DNA of 64,000 nucleotides from RBC074 sp964470555 (lineage in GTDB: Bacteria; Acidobacteriota; Blastocatellia; RBC074). The stretch is taken from NCBI GenBank assembly GCA_964470555.1, contig CAYYDG010000027.1:1-64000 (forward strand). The letters run 5' to 3'. Below are positions 15,195-23,926 of the stretch, in pieces. The translations under genes were made by a program, and so were the position numbers. Positions within the stretch are counted from its first letter, which is position 1. Every line of letters starts with the position of its first letter. The notes under the pieces are model-generated. The model ran no database searches and was not told where the DNA came from. It worked only from the letters and a program-made list of their open reading frames with translations.

Positions 15195-17612
15195 CTAATC
15201 GCATCGAAGCGCGATCATCGGATCAACTTTCGTCGCGCGGCGCGCCGGAATCCAGCAGGCCGCAATCGTCACCAACAACACCGCAACCGTCACGCCCGCG
15301 AAGGTCGTCGGGTCAGTTGCGCTGATGCCGAAAAGCAGTGTCTGCATCAGCCGCGTCAAACCGCAGGCTGCGATCAAACCGATTGCGCAGCCCATCAAAG
15401 CCGACCCCATACCTTCTTTTAAGACCAACCGCAGCACATCACCGGGTTGCGCGCCAAGGGCAATTCGCACACCAAGTTCGCGCGTGCGCCGTGCGACGCC
15501 ATAACCGGTCACGCCATACAATCCCGCCGACGCCAGCAACAGCGACAGAAGCGCAAACAGTCCCAACAGCCATGCTCGAAAACGTGGTTCGTCAATGCTC
15601 GCTGCCATCACCTCTTCCAGTGTCAATACGTCTGTCGCAGCCTGCTGCGCGTCGAGCGCAGTGATACGCCCACGCAAAACAGTTGCCAGAGCTTTCATCT
15701 CGCCGCTGCTACGCACCAGCAAGCGAACTTGCCGTCCGACGTTGCGTTCGACGAGTGTATCGCTGCGCTGCGTGAACGGAACGTAAAGGCCTCGCCCCGC
15801 TTCTGCATTGAGTCCGCGCCCTCTTGTATCGCGCGCCACGCCGACGACAGTCAGCCAGGCATTGGTCGAATTTGCCTCGCCCAGTTTGAGTCGTTTGCCG
15901 AGCGCATCTTCGTTCGGCCACGCTGTGCGGGCGAACGATTCGTCCACAATCGCCACTCCGGGCGCCGCGCGAGTGTCTGTCGCCGCAAACGCCCGACCAT
16001 TGATGATCGGTATCGCAAGCACGCGAAAGTAATCGGCGCTGACGACGCCGAAATCCAGTGGAATTGATTCAGACCGCCCTTCGACCGTGGCCAGTCGTCT
16101 GGCGTTGGCTCGACTGAGCGGCAGGTTGTTTGCCACTGCGACCGCTTCGACGCCGGGAGTGGCCGCAATCTGTTCCACCACGCCTGAGTAAAACCGTTCG
16201 ATCTCGGCCATCGTTGCGTATCGCTGCTCAGGCAATCGCACGCGAGCCGTCAACACTCCGCGCGCGTCAAAGCCCGGTTCGACGTTGAGCAATCGCGCAA
16301 AACTGCCGACTACCAGAGCGGCTCCGATCATCAACACCAGCGCCAGCGCTATTTCACTGACGACAAATACGCGCAAGAGCCGCCGTTGTCGCCCATCGCT
16401 CGCGCCACGTCCTGCCTCTCTCAACACAGCGCTTTCATTCACCGCCGAGCCGTTGAGCGCCGGAATCAAACCGGCGAGCGCTCCTGCCATCATCGAAACA
16501 ACCAGGGCAAAAAGCAGCGCGCCGCCATCAAGTTGCACTTCGCCAAGCCGCGCCAATCCTGCGGGCAGCGCTGCCTTGAGCGCCCCCAGACACCACATTG
16601 CCAACAACAATCCTGCGGCTCCTCCTGCAAACGCCAGCAACAAACTTTCGGTCAACAATTGCCGCGCAAGCCTGAAGCGGCTTGCGCCGAGCGCTGCGCG
16701 AACCGCCATTTCTCCACGTCTCGCCGCGCCCCGCGCCAGCAACAGTCCTGCCACATTCACGCACGCAATGAGAAGCACCAGCGCGACTGCGATATTGAGC
16801 AGCGCCAACGCCGGGCGATATTCGCGCGCCAGTTCGTCGCGCAACAGGCCGAGCGTGATGCGCCAATGCGGTTCGTCATTTGCGCCCGGTATTTGCTGCT
16901 GCAACGCTGTCGCCAGCGCCCCGACCTCTGTTCGCGCCTGTCCGAGCATTTCCGGCGCCCTCAAACGCGCCACGGCCATCACGAAATTCGATTCGCCATC
17001 TGCACGCTGCTGCGCAATGCGCAGCGGCAACCAAATATCCGGACGATTTACGTTGAGCGGAAATTGACGAAAGTTCGCAGGCAGCACGCCGACAACCGTA
17101 TAAGCTTCGCCATCTAGCGCAACCGCCGTGCCGATTGCGCTGATTGATGCGCCAAACCTGCGCTGCCAGAGTTCGTAACTGATCAGCACAGATCGCCCGT
17201 GCTGAAAATCTTCCGCTGCAAAGCCGCGCCCCAGCGTCGGACTGACCGCAAACAGAGGGAAAAAATCGTTTGAGACTTCCGCGCCTTCTACATATTCCGG
17301 CTCTCCGGCTGCGGCCAGATTGAAATCGCGTCCGACATACGCCGCCACCACATCACAAGCGCCGCCGGTTTGTGACATCGCGCGCCATTGGTCAAAAACC
17401 GCCACCGGAATCCAGGGCGAACCTTGGCGCACGACCAATCGTTCCGGTTGTGGATGCGATACAGGCGCAAGCAGCGCAGCCTTGACAACCGAAAAGATCG
17501 CAGTATTTGCGCCGATGCCCAATGCCAGCGTCAGCACGGCAATCAGCGTCAATCCAGGCTGTTTCAGCAACATTCGCCCGCCAAAGCGCAGGTCTTGCCA
17601 AAGAGTTTGCAT
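15195..17612 (-). CDS. ADOP-family permease, last of a three-gene unit
   Basis: 805 aa starting MQTLWQDLRFGGRMLLKQPG; 15 upstream codons are excluded because every sibling starts at this leader. Its composition is richer in Ala and Arg than its neighbours (for example LLARGAARRGEMAVRAALGA), suggesting higher local GC. TM1 is followed by VVKAALLAPVSHPQ instead of the usual VVNAVLLRPLPY. The tail RRATKVDPMIALRCD ends in Asp rather than Glu. It starts 58 nt after the preceding permease, through a palindromic junction. Confidence 0.9.
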   Translation of the reverse strand: MQTLWQDLRFGGRMLLKQPGLTLIAVLTLALGIGANTAIFSVVKAALLAPVSHPQPERLVVRQGSPWIPVAVFDQWRAMSQTGGACDVVAAYVGRDFNLAAAGEPEYVEGAEVSNDFFPLFAVSPTLGRGFAAEDFQHGRSVLISYELWQRRFGASISAIGTAVALDGEAYTVVGVLPANFRQFPLNVNRPDIWLPLRIAQQRADGESNFVMAVARLRAPEMLGQARTEVGALATALQQQIPGANDEPHWRITLGLLRDELAREYRPALALLNIAVALVLLIACVNVAGLLLARGAARRGEMAVRAALGASRFRLARQLLTESLLLAFAGGAAGLLLAMWCLGALKAALPAGLARLGEVQLDGGALLFALVVSMMAGALAGLIPALNGSAVNESAVLREAGRGASDGRQRRLLRVFVVSEIALALVLMIGAALVVGSFARLLNVEPGFDARGVLTARVRLPEQRYATMAEIERFYSGVVEQIAATPGVEAVAVANNLPLSRANARRLATVEGRSESIPLDFGVVSADYFRVLAIPIINGRAFAATDTRAAPGVAIVDESFARTAWPNEDALGKRLKLGEANSTNAWLTVVGVARDTRGRGLNAEAGRGLYVPFTQRSDTLVERNVGRQVRLLVRSSGEMKALATVLRGRITALDAQQAATDVLTLEEVMAASIDEPRFRAWLLGLFALLSLLLASAGLYGVTGYGVARRTRELGVRIALGAQPGDVLRLVLKEGMGSALMGCAIGLIAACGLTRLMQTLLFGISATDPTTFAGVTVAVLLVTIAACWIPARRATKVDPMIALRCD

Positions 17613-17628
17613 GAATTTTTCTCGTTGT

Positions 17629-17675
17629 AATGATGAAAGATGAACTTCATCCCTCATCCCTCAGATTTCATCATT
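17629..17675. repeat. Junction palindrome between two permeases
   Basis: Outer arms AATGATGAA (17629-17637) and TTCATCATT (17667-17675) flank a smaller AGATGAA/TTCAT pairing. The right arm contains the stop codon of the permease ending at 17671, and the left arm stops about 16 nt before the next start. It is related to four other junctions in this window. Confidence 0.65.
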
Positions 17676-20109
17676 CACACCGAAGCGCGGCCATCGGATC
17701 AACGTTTGCCGCTCTTCGCGCGGGAATCAAACAAGCTAACAGCGCGACGACGAACAACAGCAAGGCAACAGCGCTGAAAATCAGCGGATCGGTCGCCCGA
17801 ACTTCGAACAACAGCCCGTTGAAACTTTTGACCAGCCGAGCCAGCAACAATGCCGCTACGGTTCCCAACACAATTCCAGGCACAGCCAGCAGCATGCCTT
17901 GTTTCAGAATCAGTCGAAGAATGTCCGCGCCCGAAGCGCCCAGCGCCGCTCGTATTCCAAGCTCATGCGTGCGTTGTGTCACGGCGTAAGCCAGCACGCC
18001 ATAAATGCCAATCGCTGACAGCAACAAAGCGACGGCGGCAAATATCGCCAGCAATAATGTGTTGAACCGTTGCCGAGCAATCGAATTGCCGAGCAGAGTG
18101 GCCAGCGTTCTTACATCGGCAATCGGTTGTTGCGGATCCAGCGATTGAATCACACGTTGAGCGGCAGCGGTCACTGATTCCGGTTCGACGCCTGTGCGCA
18201 GCACAAAGGTCATGGTGTTGTACGGCAATTCGGCAATCGGCCAATACGACATTGGTTCGGCAGGCTTGTCGAATTGCGCGTGCTTCACGTCGGCGACAAT
18301 GCCTATGATTTCCGTCGGCACGTTTTCGTTTTTCATCGCAATGGTGATGCGCTTGCCCAGCGCCTCTTCGCCGGGAAAATACTTGTTCGCCAAGGCTTCG
18401 TTGACCAAAACGACGTGGCGCATTTCCTTGACCTCCTGTTCGGTGAACATCCGCCCGCGTTTGAGCGCAATCCGCATCGCCGAAAAGAAATTCTGGTCGG
18501 CGACGCAAACACCTGTGGTCAGCCCCTGCCCTGGTAATGGTTTTGGTTTGCCTTCGATCTCGAATCCGGTGCCAGCACCCGGTCCCGCAAAAGGCAGGAA
18601 GTTAATCACTCCTGCCGATTCGACGCCGGGCAGCGCCTGCATCTGCGTCACGGCTTGCGTGAAAAAATTGATGCGCTGCGCGTCTTGCGTATACCGGCGT
18701 CCGGGTAAAGCGACGCGCATCGTCAAAACATTTTCGGCGCTGAAACCCGTGTCCACCGCTTGCAATCGCAGAAAGCTGCGAATCAGCAAACCGGCTCCAA
18801 CCAGCAACACCAACGCCAAGGCGATTTCGGTCACGACCAGAGCGCTTCGCAATCGCTGGCTTCGCACTCCTCCGGCCAAAGACCGGCCAGCCTCTTTCAA
18901 GGTTTCGCTCAAGTTCAGATTGGACGCTTCCAGCGCCGGAGCCAGGCCGAACAGCAATCCGGTCAGCAGGGTCACGACAAACGTGAATCCCAACACGGGC
19001 AAACTCAATTCAATGTCACGCAATGCACCAAGTTCCCGTGGGCTTAAATTCGCCAACGCCGAAGTTCCCCACCACGCCAGCAACAATCCGGCGGCTCCGC
19101 CCAGCAACGACAGCAAGAGGCTTTCCGTCAGCAATTGAACGACAAGTCTGCGACGCCCGGCGCCCAACGCCGCTCGCACAGCGATTTCTCGTTGCCGAGC
19201 CGCTGCTCTGGCCAACAACAAATTCGCCACATTCGCGCAGGCGATCAACAACACCAACCCGACTGCGCCCATCAACACACGCAACGCCGGTCGCAATTCG
19301 CCTGCAAATTGTTCGCGCACCGGAACCACCGTCACGCCCCAACCTGTGTTGAACTCCTTGTGTTCTTCGCGCAATCGCGCCGCGATGGTATCCATTGCCG
19401 TGCGCGCTTGAACAACGCCGACTCCGGGTTTGAGCCGAGCCACGGCGCTGGCAAACCTGCCTCGGCGGGTTTTCATTTGTTCGCTGATGGTCCACGGCAT
19501 CCACATTTCGGCAGGTTGATTGGTCGTTGAATTGCCCTGAATGTGCCATTTGAAATCGGGCGGCAACACGCCAATCACAGTGTTCTCAGCGTTGTTCAAA
19601 ATCAGCTTGCGGCCAACTATGGCCAGATCGCCGCCAAACCGCCGCTGCCACAACCCATAACTCAACACCACAACGTTGTCGCGGCCTTGCACAGCGTCAT
19701 CTGGTTGAAATGCGCGTCCCAAAACCGTGTTCACACCCAACACACTGAACAGATTGGGTGTCGTCAACTGAGCCGGAATTTCCATTGGCTCGCCGTCTCC
19801 CGTCAGATTGGTTCGAATATCAACGAAGGTGGCCATGTCAGTGAACACATCGTTCTGCGTCTTCCAGTCAAAAAAATTGCCCAGATTGATGACGTTTTGC
19901 TCGCGCCGCTGGCTTTTTTCCCAGACCATCACCAACTGTTCCGATTCGTGATAAGGCAAGGCGCGCAACAACACTGCATTGACGACGCTGAAAATCGCAG
20001 TATTCGCGCCAATGCCCAGCGCCAGCGTGGCAACCGCAACCAGTGTGAAGCCGGGTTGTTTGAGCAGCATCCGCGCGCCGAAGCGCAGGTCTTGCCAGAT
20101 GGTTTTCAT
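17671..20109 (-). CDS. ADOP-family permease, second of a three-gene unit
   Basis: 812 aa, MKTIWQDLRFGARMLLKQPG. ATG 20109 is chosen over the TTG one codon earlier, with GGAGG just upstream. Both FtsX domains are intact, with LLARAAARQREIAVRAALGAG in domain 1 and RTHELGIRAALGASGADILR in domain 2. The closing TM segment is followed by LIPARRAANVDPMAALRCE. The second periplasmic domain contains a short insertion around FAGPGAGTGFEIEGKPKPLP. Separated from its neighbours by palindromic junctions on both sides. Confidence 0.9.
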   Translation of the reverse strand: MKTIWQDLRFGARMLLKQPGFTLVAVATLALGIGANTAIFSVVNAVLLRALPYHESEQLVMVWEKSQRREQNVINLGNFFDWKTQNDVFTDMATFVDIRTNLTGDGEPMEIPAQLTTPNLFSVLGVNTVLGRAFQPDDAVQGRDNVVVLSYGLWQRRFGGDLAIVGRKLILNNAENTVIGVLPPDFKWHIQGNSTTNQPAEMWMPWTISEQMKTRRGRFASAVARLKPGVGVVQARTAMDTIAARLREEHKEFNTGWGVTVVPVREQFAGELRPALRVLMGAVGLVLLIACANVANLLLARAAARQREIAVRAALGAGRRRLVVQLLTESLLLSLLGGAAGLLLAWWGTSALANLSPRELGALRDIELSLPVLGFTFVVTLLTGLLFGLAPALEASNLNLSETLKEAGRSLAGGVRSQRLRSALVVTEIALALVLLVGAGLLIRSFLRLQAVDTGFSAENVLTMRVALPGRRYTQDAQRINFFTQAVTQMQALPGVESAGVINFLPFAGPGAGTGFEIEGKPKPLPGQGLTTGVCVADQNFFSAMRIALKRGRMFTEQEVKEMRHVVLVNEALANKYFPGEEALGKRITIAMKNENVPTEIIGIVADVKHAQFDKPAEPMSYWPIAELPYNTMTFVLRTGVEPESVTAAAQRVIQSLDPQQPIADVRTLATLLGNSIARQRFNTLLLAIFAAVALLLSAIGIYGVLAYAVTQRTHELGIRAALGASGADILRLILKQGMLLAVPGIVLGTVAALLLARLVKSFNGLLFEVRATDPLIFSAVALLLFVVALLACLIPARRAANVDPMAALRCE

Positions 20110-20125
20110 CAATCCTCCATCTCAA

Positions 20126-20200
20126 AATGATGAATTCGGTAAGATGAAGTATGAACTCTTGGGAGCGTATCTCATCTTTCCGCATTCAGATTTCATCATT
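20126..20200. repeat. Junction palindrome between two permeases
   Basis: Outer arms AATGATGAA (20126-20134) and TTCATCATT (20192-20200), inner arms CGGTAAGATGA and TCATCTTTCCG (10 of 11 paired). The right arm includes the stop codon of the permease that ends at 20196. Confidence 0.7.
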
Positions 20201-22586
20201 CATAACGAAGCGCAATCATCGGATCGAGCCTCAAAGTACGACGAGCAGGAATCCAACACGCCAGCAACGCCACACTCAGCAACAGGAAAGCAATCACCGC
20301 GAAGGTCAGTGGATCGGTGGCCGTGACTCCATACAGCAATTTGCTCAGGGTTTTGGTTAACATCACGGAAGCCACCAGACCTACCAGCAATCCCACCATC
20401 GTCAGGCTCATTCCTAAGCCAAGAACCTGACGCAACAGTTGGCGCGGTTGCGCGCCCAGAGCCAGCCGTATGCCGAATTCCTGTGTGCGTTGTGCCACGT
20501 TGTAGCTGATCTGTCCGAACAAACCTATGGCCGACAACACCAACGCCAAAGCGCCGAACAAACTGAGCAATGCCGTATACAAACGCGGTTCGGCCAGTTT
20601 GTCGGCCAGCAATTCTTCCGCCGTTTCGGCGCGACTAATGGGTTGCCGGGCATCCATCGCCCACAGCGCCGATTGAATGGAGCGCCGCGCCACAGAAGGA
20701 GAAGTTTTAGTGCGCACCACCATTGCCGCACTGAACCACGGCTGCTGTGCGTAGGGCGCATACAATTGCGGTTGAACCTTGCCCGGCTCGCCCTGATTCA
20801 AGTCGCGAACAACGCCGACGATTCGACGAGTTTGCGGCTGCCCCAGATAATTCAACGTGACGAACTGATCCAGAGGGTCTTGCTCCGCAAAGAATCGCCG
20901 TGCGAGCGTTTCGTTGACCACAGCCACTCGCTCGGCTGAAGCATGATCCTGCTCTGTGAAATACCGGCCTTTTACCAACACGCCTCGCAACGTCGTGAAA
21001 TAGTTTGGACTGATTGCGTCGTAAAGAACGGCTTCATTGGCGGGCAATGGGTCTTTTGCGCGATTCAGTTGAAAGTTGAGATAAGGAAATACCGTCCCGG
21101 TGGTGACTGCCGCAGTTTCGACTTCGGGCAGATTGGCGACGGTTTCTTGCAGTTGGCGAATCAATTCGATTCGTTCGGGTTGGGGTTTGTTGATCGGCAC
21201 GTTCAGCGAAACTCCAATCAACTGACGCGGATCGAATCCCAGGTTCACACGTTGCAAACGCAAAAAACTGTTGATAAGCAACCCGGCGGCGACCAGCAAC
21301 ACAAACGCCAGCGCTACTTCGGCGACGACCAGGCCATTTCGCAATTGCAGCATTTGCCGCCCGGAACTGTTGCGTTGTCCATCCTTGAGAAACGACCCGA
21401 TTGCCGGGCGCGTCGCCTGCCAGGCAGACAACAACCCAAAACACAGCCCCGCTAGTAACGTGACGCCTACTGTGAATGCCAATAGCCGCGCATCGGTTTG
21501 CAATTGATCCTGCAATTGCAAATGCGCGTAGTTTTCAGGCAACCATCTCAACAGAGCTTCGCGCGCCCATAACGACAACATCCAGCCAATCGTGGCGCTG
21601 AATCCGGCCAGCATCAGGCTTTCGCTCAACCATTGCCTGACCAATCGCCCGCGCGTGGCTCCCAGTGCTGCGCGAACGGCGAGTTCGTGGCGACGAGTCA
21701 CCGCGCGCGAAACCAGCAGGCTGGCAACATTGGCACAGGCGATCAGCAACACCAGCCCCACGGCTCCTAACAGAATCAACAAGGAACCGCGCACATCGCG
21801 CGACAATCGTTCGCGAAACGGCGTCAACAGAAAGCCCAGATTTTTGTTTTCGTTGGGGAACGCCTGCGCCAACCGCGCCGCCGTGGATTGAAGCTCCGCC
21901 TGAGCCTGTTCCAGCCGGACGCCCGGTTTCAACAGCCCGTATACTTGAAAATATCGGCTGCTACGATCCTGCGCCTGCAATCGTGCGGGCAGCGGTTGCC
22001 AGACTTCGGCCTGAACAGGATATTTGAAATCCGGCGGCATGACGCCGATCACCTGCACGCCATTTCCAGGCAAGCTTTTGCCGATGATGTTCGGGTCGCC
22101 TCCGAAACGGCGTTGCCACAAACGATGGCTGAGCACAATCACCGGCGGACAACCGTCGCAAGTGTCGCTATCCGCAATCACGCGCCCCAGCAAAGGTTGG
22201 GCATTGAGAGCTTGAAATAAACCGGGAGTGGTCAACATGCCGGGAACGGATTCGGGATTGTCCTGGTCAGTAAAGCTGAAGCCAGAACCAATCATGCCCA
22301 CCAATGTCGCAAAACTCTGGTTGCTCTGTTGCAAGTCCCAGAAATCGCCCGGCGACAAGCCGGCGGTTTGATCTGTTCCTTTGCGATTATCGAACGATTC
22401 CAACACGACGAACCGCTCAGCATCGAGATACGGCAACGGACGCAACATGACGGCGTTGACCACGCTGAAAATCGCAGCATTCGCGCCGATGCCCAGCGCC
22501 AGCGTGGCAACCGCAACCAGCGTGAATCCCGGTTGTTTGAGCAACAGTCGCACGCCGAAGCGCAGGTCTTGCCAAAGAGTGTTCAT
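20196..22586 (-). CDS. ADOP-family permease, head of a three-gene unit
   Basis: 796 aa starting MNTLWQDLRFGVRLLLKQPG; a longer frame adds 21 codons that no sibling has. The first periplasmic domain has a CDGCPPVIVLSHRLWQRRF segment, the only obvious paired cysteines among the permeases. FtsX domain 1 uses SRAVTRRHELAVRAALGAT. The tail is RRTLRLDPMIALRYE, more divergent than most. It is the first gene after the sigma-54-like promoter at 22658-22673. Confidence 0.9.
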   Translation of the reverse strand: MNTLWQDLRFGVRLLLKQPGFTLVAVATLALGIGANAAIFSVVNAVMLRPLPYLDAERFVVLESFDNRKGTDQTAGLSPGDFWDLQQSNQSFATLVGMIGSGFSFTDQDNPESVPGMLTTPGLFQALNAQPLLGRVIADSDTCDGCPPVIVLSHRLWQRRFGGDPNIIGKSLPGNGVQVIGVMPPDFKYPVQAEVWQPLPARLQAQDRSSRYFQVYGLLKPGVRLEQAQAELQSTAARLAQAFPNENKNLGFLLTPFRERLSRDVRGSLLILLGAVGLVLLIACANVASLLVSRAVTRRHELAVRAALGATRGRLVRQWLSESLMLAGFSATIGWMLSLWAREALLRWLPENYAHLQLQDQLQTDARLLAFTVGVTLLAGLCFGLLSAWQATRPAIGSFLKDGQRNSSGRQMLQLRNGLVVAEVALAFVLLVAAGLLINSFLRLQRVNLGFDPRQLIGVSLNVPINKPQPERIELIRQLQETVANLPEVETAAVTTGTVFPYLNFQLNRAKDPLPANEAVLYDAISPNYFTTLRGVLVKGRYFTEQDHASAERVAVVNETLARRFFAEQDPLDQFVTLNYLGQPQTRRIVGVVRDLNQGEPGKVQPQLYAPYAQQPWFSAAMVVRTKTSPSVARRSIQSALWAMDARQPISRAETAEELLADKLAEPRLYTALLSLFGALALVLSAIGLFGQISYNVAQRTQEFGIRLALGAQPRQLLRQVLGLGMSLTMVGLLVGLVASVMLTKTLSKLLYGVTATDPLTFAVIAFLLLSVALLACWIPARRTLRLDPMIALRYE

Positions 22587-22657
22587 AAAACGTCCCTTCA
22601 TTTCTGGTCGTGTTCTTGATTGGTCGTTAGAGCGGAAAAAGAAACTCACGAATCTCT

Positions 22658-22673
22658 AGCCAACAGTGTGCCA
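22658..22673 (-). promoter_or_regulatory. Sigma-54-like -24/-12 promoter for permease unit 15195-22586
   Basis: Minus strand reads TGGCACACTGTTGGCT. GG and GC are exactly 10 nt apart, as in sigma-54 promoters, with one mismatch in the TTGC block. It lies 72 nt upstream of the permease start at 22586. Confidence 0.6.
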
Positions 22674-22738
22674 GAAAAGAATCTCTCTAAGTGTTTGTGT
22701 AGATTGGCTTGTGTGGGCTGAGTTGTCGCAGGACTGTT

Positions 22739-22768
22739 CGCTATTGGGATGGCGCTGTCCCAATAGCG
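22739..22768. promoter_or_regulatory. Upstream dyad, possible activator site (GGGA-N8-TCCC)
   Basis: Perfect 11-bp arms CGCTATTGGGA and TCCCAATAGCG around an 8-nt centre. The centre is about 81 bp upstream of the -24 element. It is also 64 nt downstream of the stop of the minus-strand FGE-fold gene, so it could alternatively be that gene's terminator, though no T run follows. Confidence 0.5.
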
Positions 22769-22831
22769 GCGTCGAAGAAAAATCACGGGTAGCGATCAGA
22801 TGCAAAGTGGCAAGACACAAATTGCAAGACG

Positions 22832-23869
22832 CTACGGTTCGATTCTTTTGACAACACGAAAGCCAATGAAATCACGCCGCGCGGCTGCCGTCATCGTCAC
22901 ACGCGCCGCCGACCGTGTGTGCATCGGTGAATCCAGCCACGAACCGCCGCGCAGCACGCGGCCACTTTGGCTGGCGTCTGCGGTCATAGCGGATTCATCC
23001 GCGCCGTCGCCCGGATAACAGCGGACAAAAACATCTTCGACCCATTCCAAGACATTCCCGACCATGTCATACAAACCCCAGGCATTCGGACGATAGCTGC
23101 CAACTTGCGTAATCAGCGCGGCTCCGTCGTCAAAAGGCAGCGTCTGTCCCACATCTTTGAACCGGCGGCGCGTTCGTTCATCCTTCACGTTGCCGAAACC
23201 AAAACCGTCTTCCGCTTTCTCGCCCCAGAAATAGCTGGTTTGGGTTCCTGCACGGGCGGCGTATTCCCATTGCGCTTCGGTCGGCAATTGAAAGCCGAAA
23301 TGTTCAGCGAAGCGTTTGGCGTCGTTCCAACTGACGTGAATGACCGGATGATTGTCGCGCACTCGATATTCCTTCAAGTTCGGGAATGGGTTGCGCCAGC
23401 TTGCCACCAGCGACCATTCACGGTCGCCGTGAGGCTCGGCGGCAAAAGAACCGACCGTGAACCGATCAAGTGGTGTTCCGGCTTCGGCGTCGGTTTTGTA
23501 TCTGGTAACCGTGACGAAACGGCGGAACTGCGCAACGGTAACTTCGGTTTCGCCAAGATAAAACGGCTGGCGAATGACGCGGCGATGCTGATCTTCGCTG
23601 TTCAACCGGTTGGCTTCGCTTTTGGGCGATCCCATCACAAACTCACCCGCTGGAATCAGCACCAGAACCACGCCACTTAGTTTATGAATGACTCGTTTGG
23701 GCAGCCCTGTTGCTGCATCCGTCGCGGTTCCCGGCGCGGCAATATAAGCATCCGGCAATCGCCCTTGCTGTTGAGTTGAAACCTGTGGCAAGGCAAACAT
23801 AACCACTGCCAAAAACAGCAAACCGAGAAAAGTCATTCTGTGTTTCATCGTTCTTGATCTCATTTTCAT
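22832..23869 (-). CDS. FGE/SUMF1-fold protein, exported, without catalytic cysteines
   Basis: 345 aa from ATG 23869 (338 aa from the alternative at 23848). A hydrophobic signal segment (FLGLLFLAVVMFALPQ) is followed by a formylglycine-generating-enzyme sulfatase domain: PAGEFVMGS, NHPVIHVSWNDAKRFAEHFG, LPTEAQWEYAARAG, GLYDMVGNVLEWVED, VLRGGSWLDSP and DFIGFRVVK. True FGE needs two cysteines shortly after the GGSW region; here SPMHTRSAARVTMTAAARR has none, so sulfatase activation is unlikely. Such domains also occur in ergothioneine synthases and as binding modules. It is the last gene of the long permease unit, starting 57 nt after a permease stop. Confidence 0.85.
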   Translation of the reverse strand: MKMRSRTMKHRMTFLGLLFLAVVMFALPQVSTQQQGRLPDAYIAAPGTATDAATGLPKRVIHKLSGVVLVLIPAGEFVMGSPKSEANRLNSEDQHRRVIRQPFYLGETEVTVAQFRRFVTVTRYKTDAEAGTPLDRFTVGSFAAEPHGDREWSLVASWRNPFPNLKEYRVRDNHPVIHVSWNDAKRFAEHFGFQLPTEAQWEYAARAGTQTSYFWGEKAEDGFGFGNVKDERTRRRFKDVGQTLPFDDGAALITQVGSYRPNAWGLYDMVGNVLEWVEDVFVRCYPGDGADESAMTADASQSGRVLRGGSWLDSPMHTRSAARVTMTAAARRDFIGFRVVKRIEP

Positions 23870-23926
23870 ATCTGAGTTGAAGATTGCGCCGCCTGACAAA
23901 AGATAAATTCCGATGCGGTTGATTTC

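Noticed and set aside
16386..17117. Long plus-strand open frames opposite other permeases (also near 18194, 25598 and 33918)
   Set aside because: Same composition artefact, with no start signals or recognisable sequence.
22832..23869. Calling the FGE-fold protein a sulfatase-activating enzyme
   Set aside because: The two active-site cysteines are missing.
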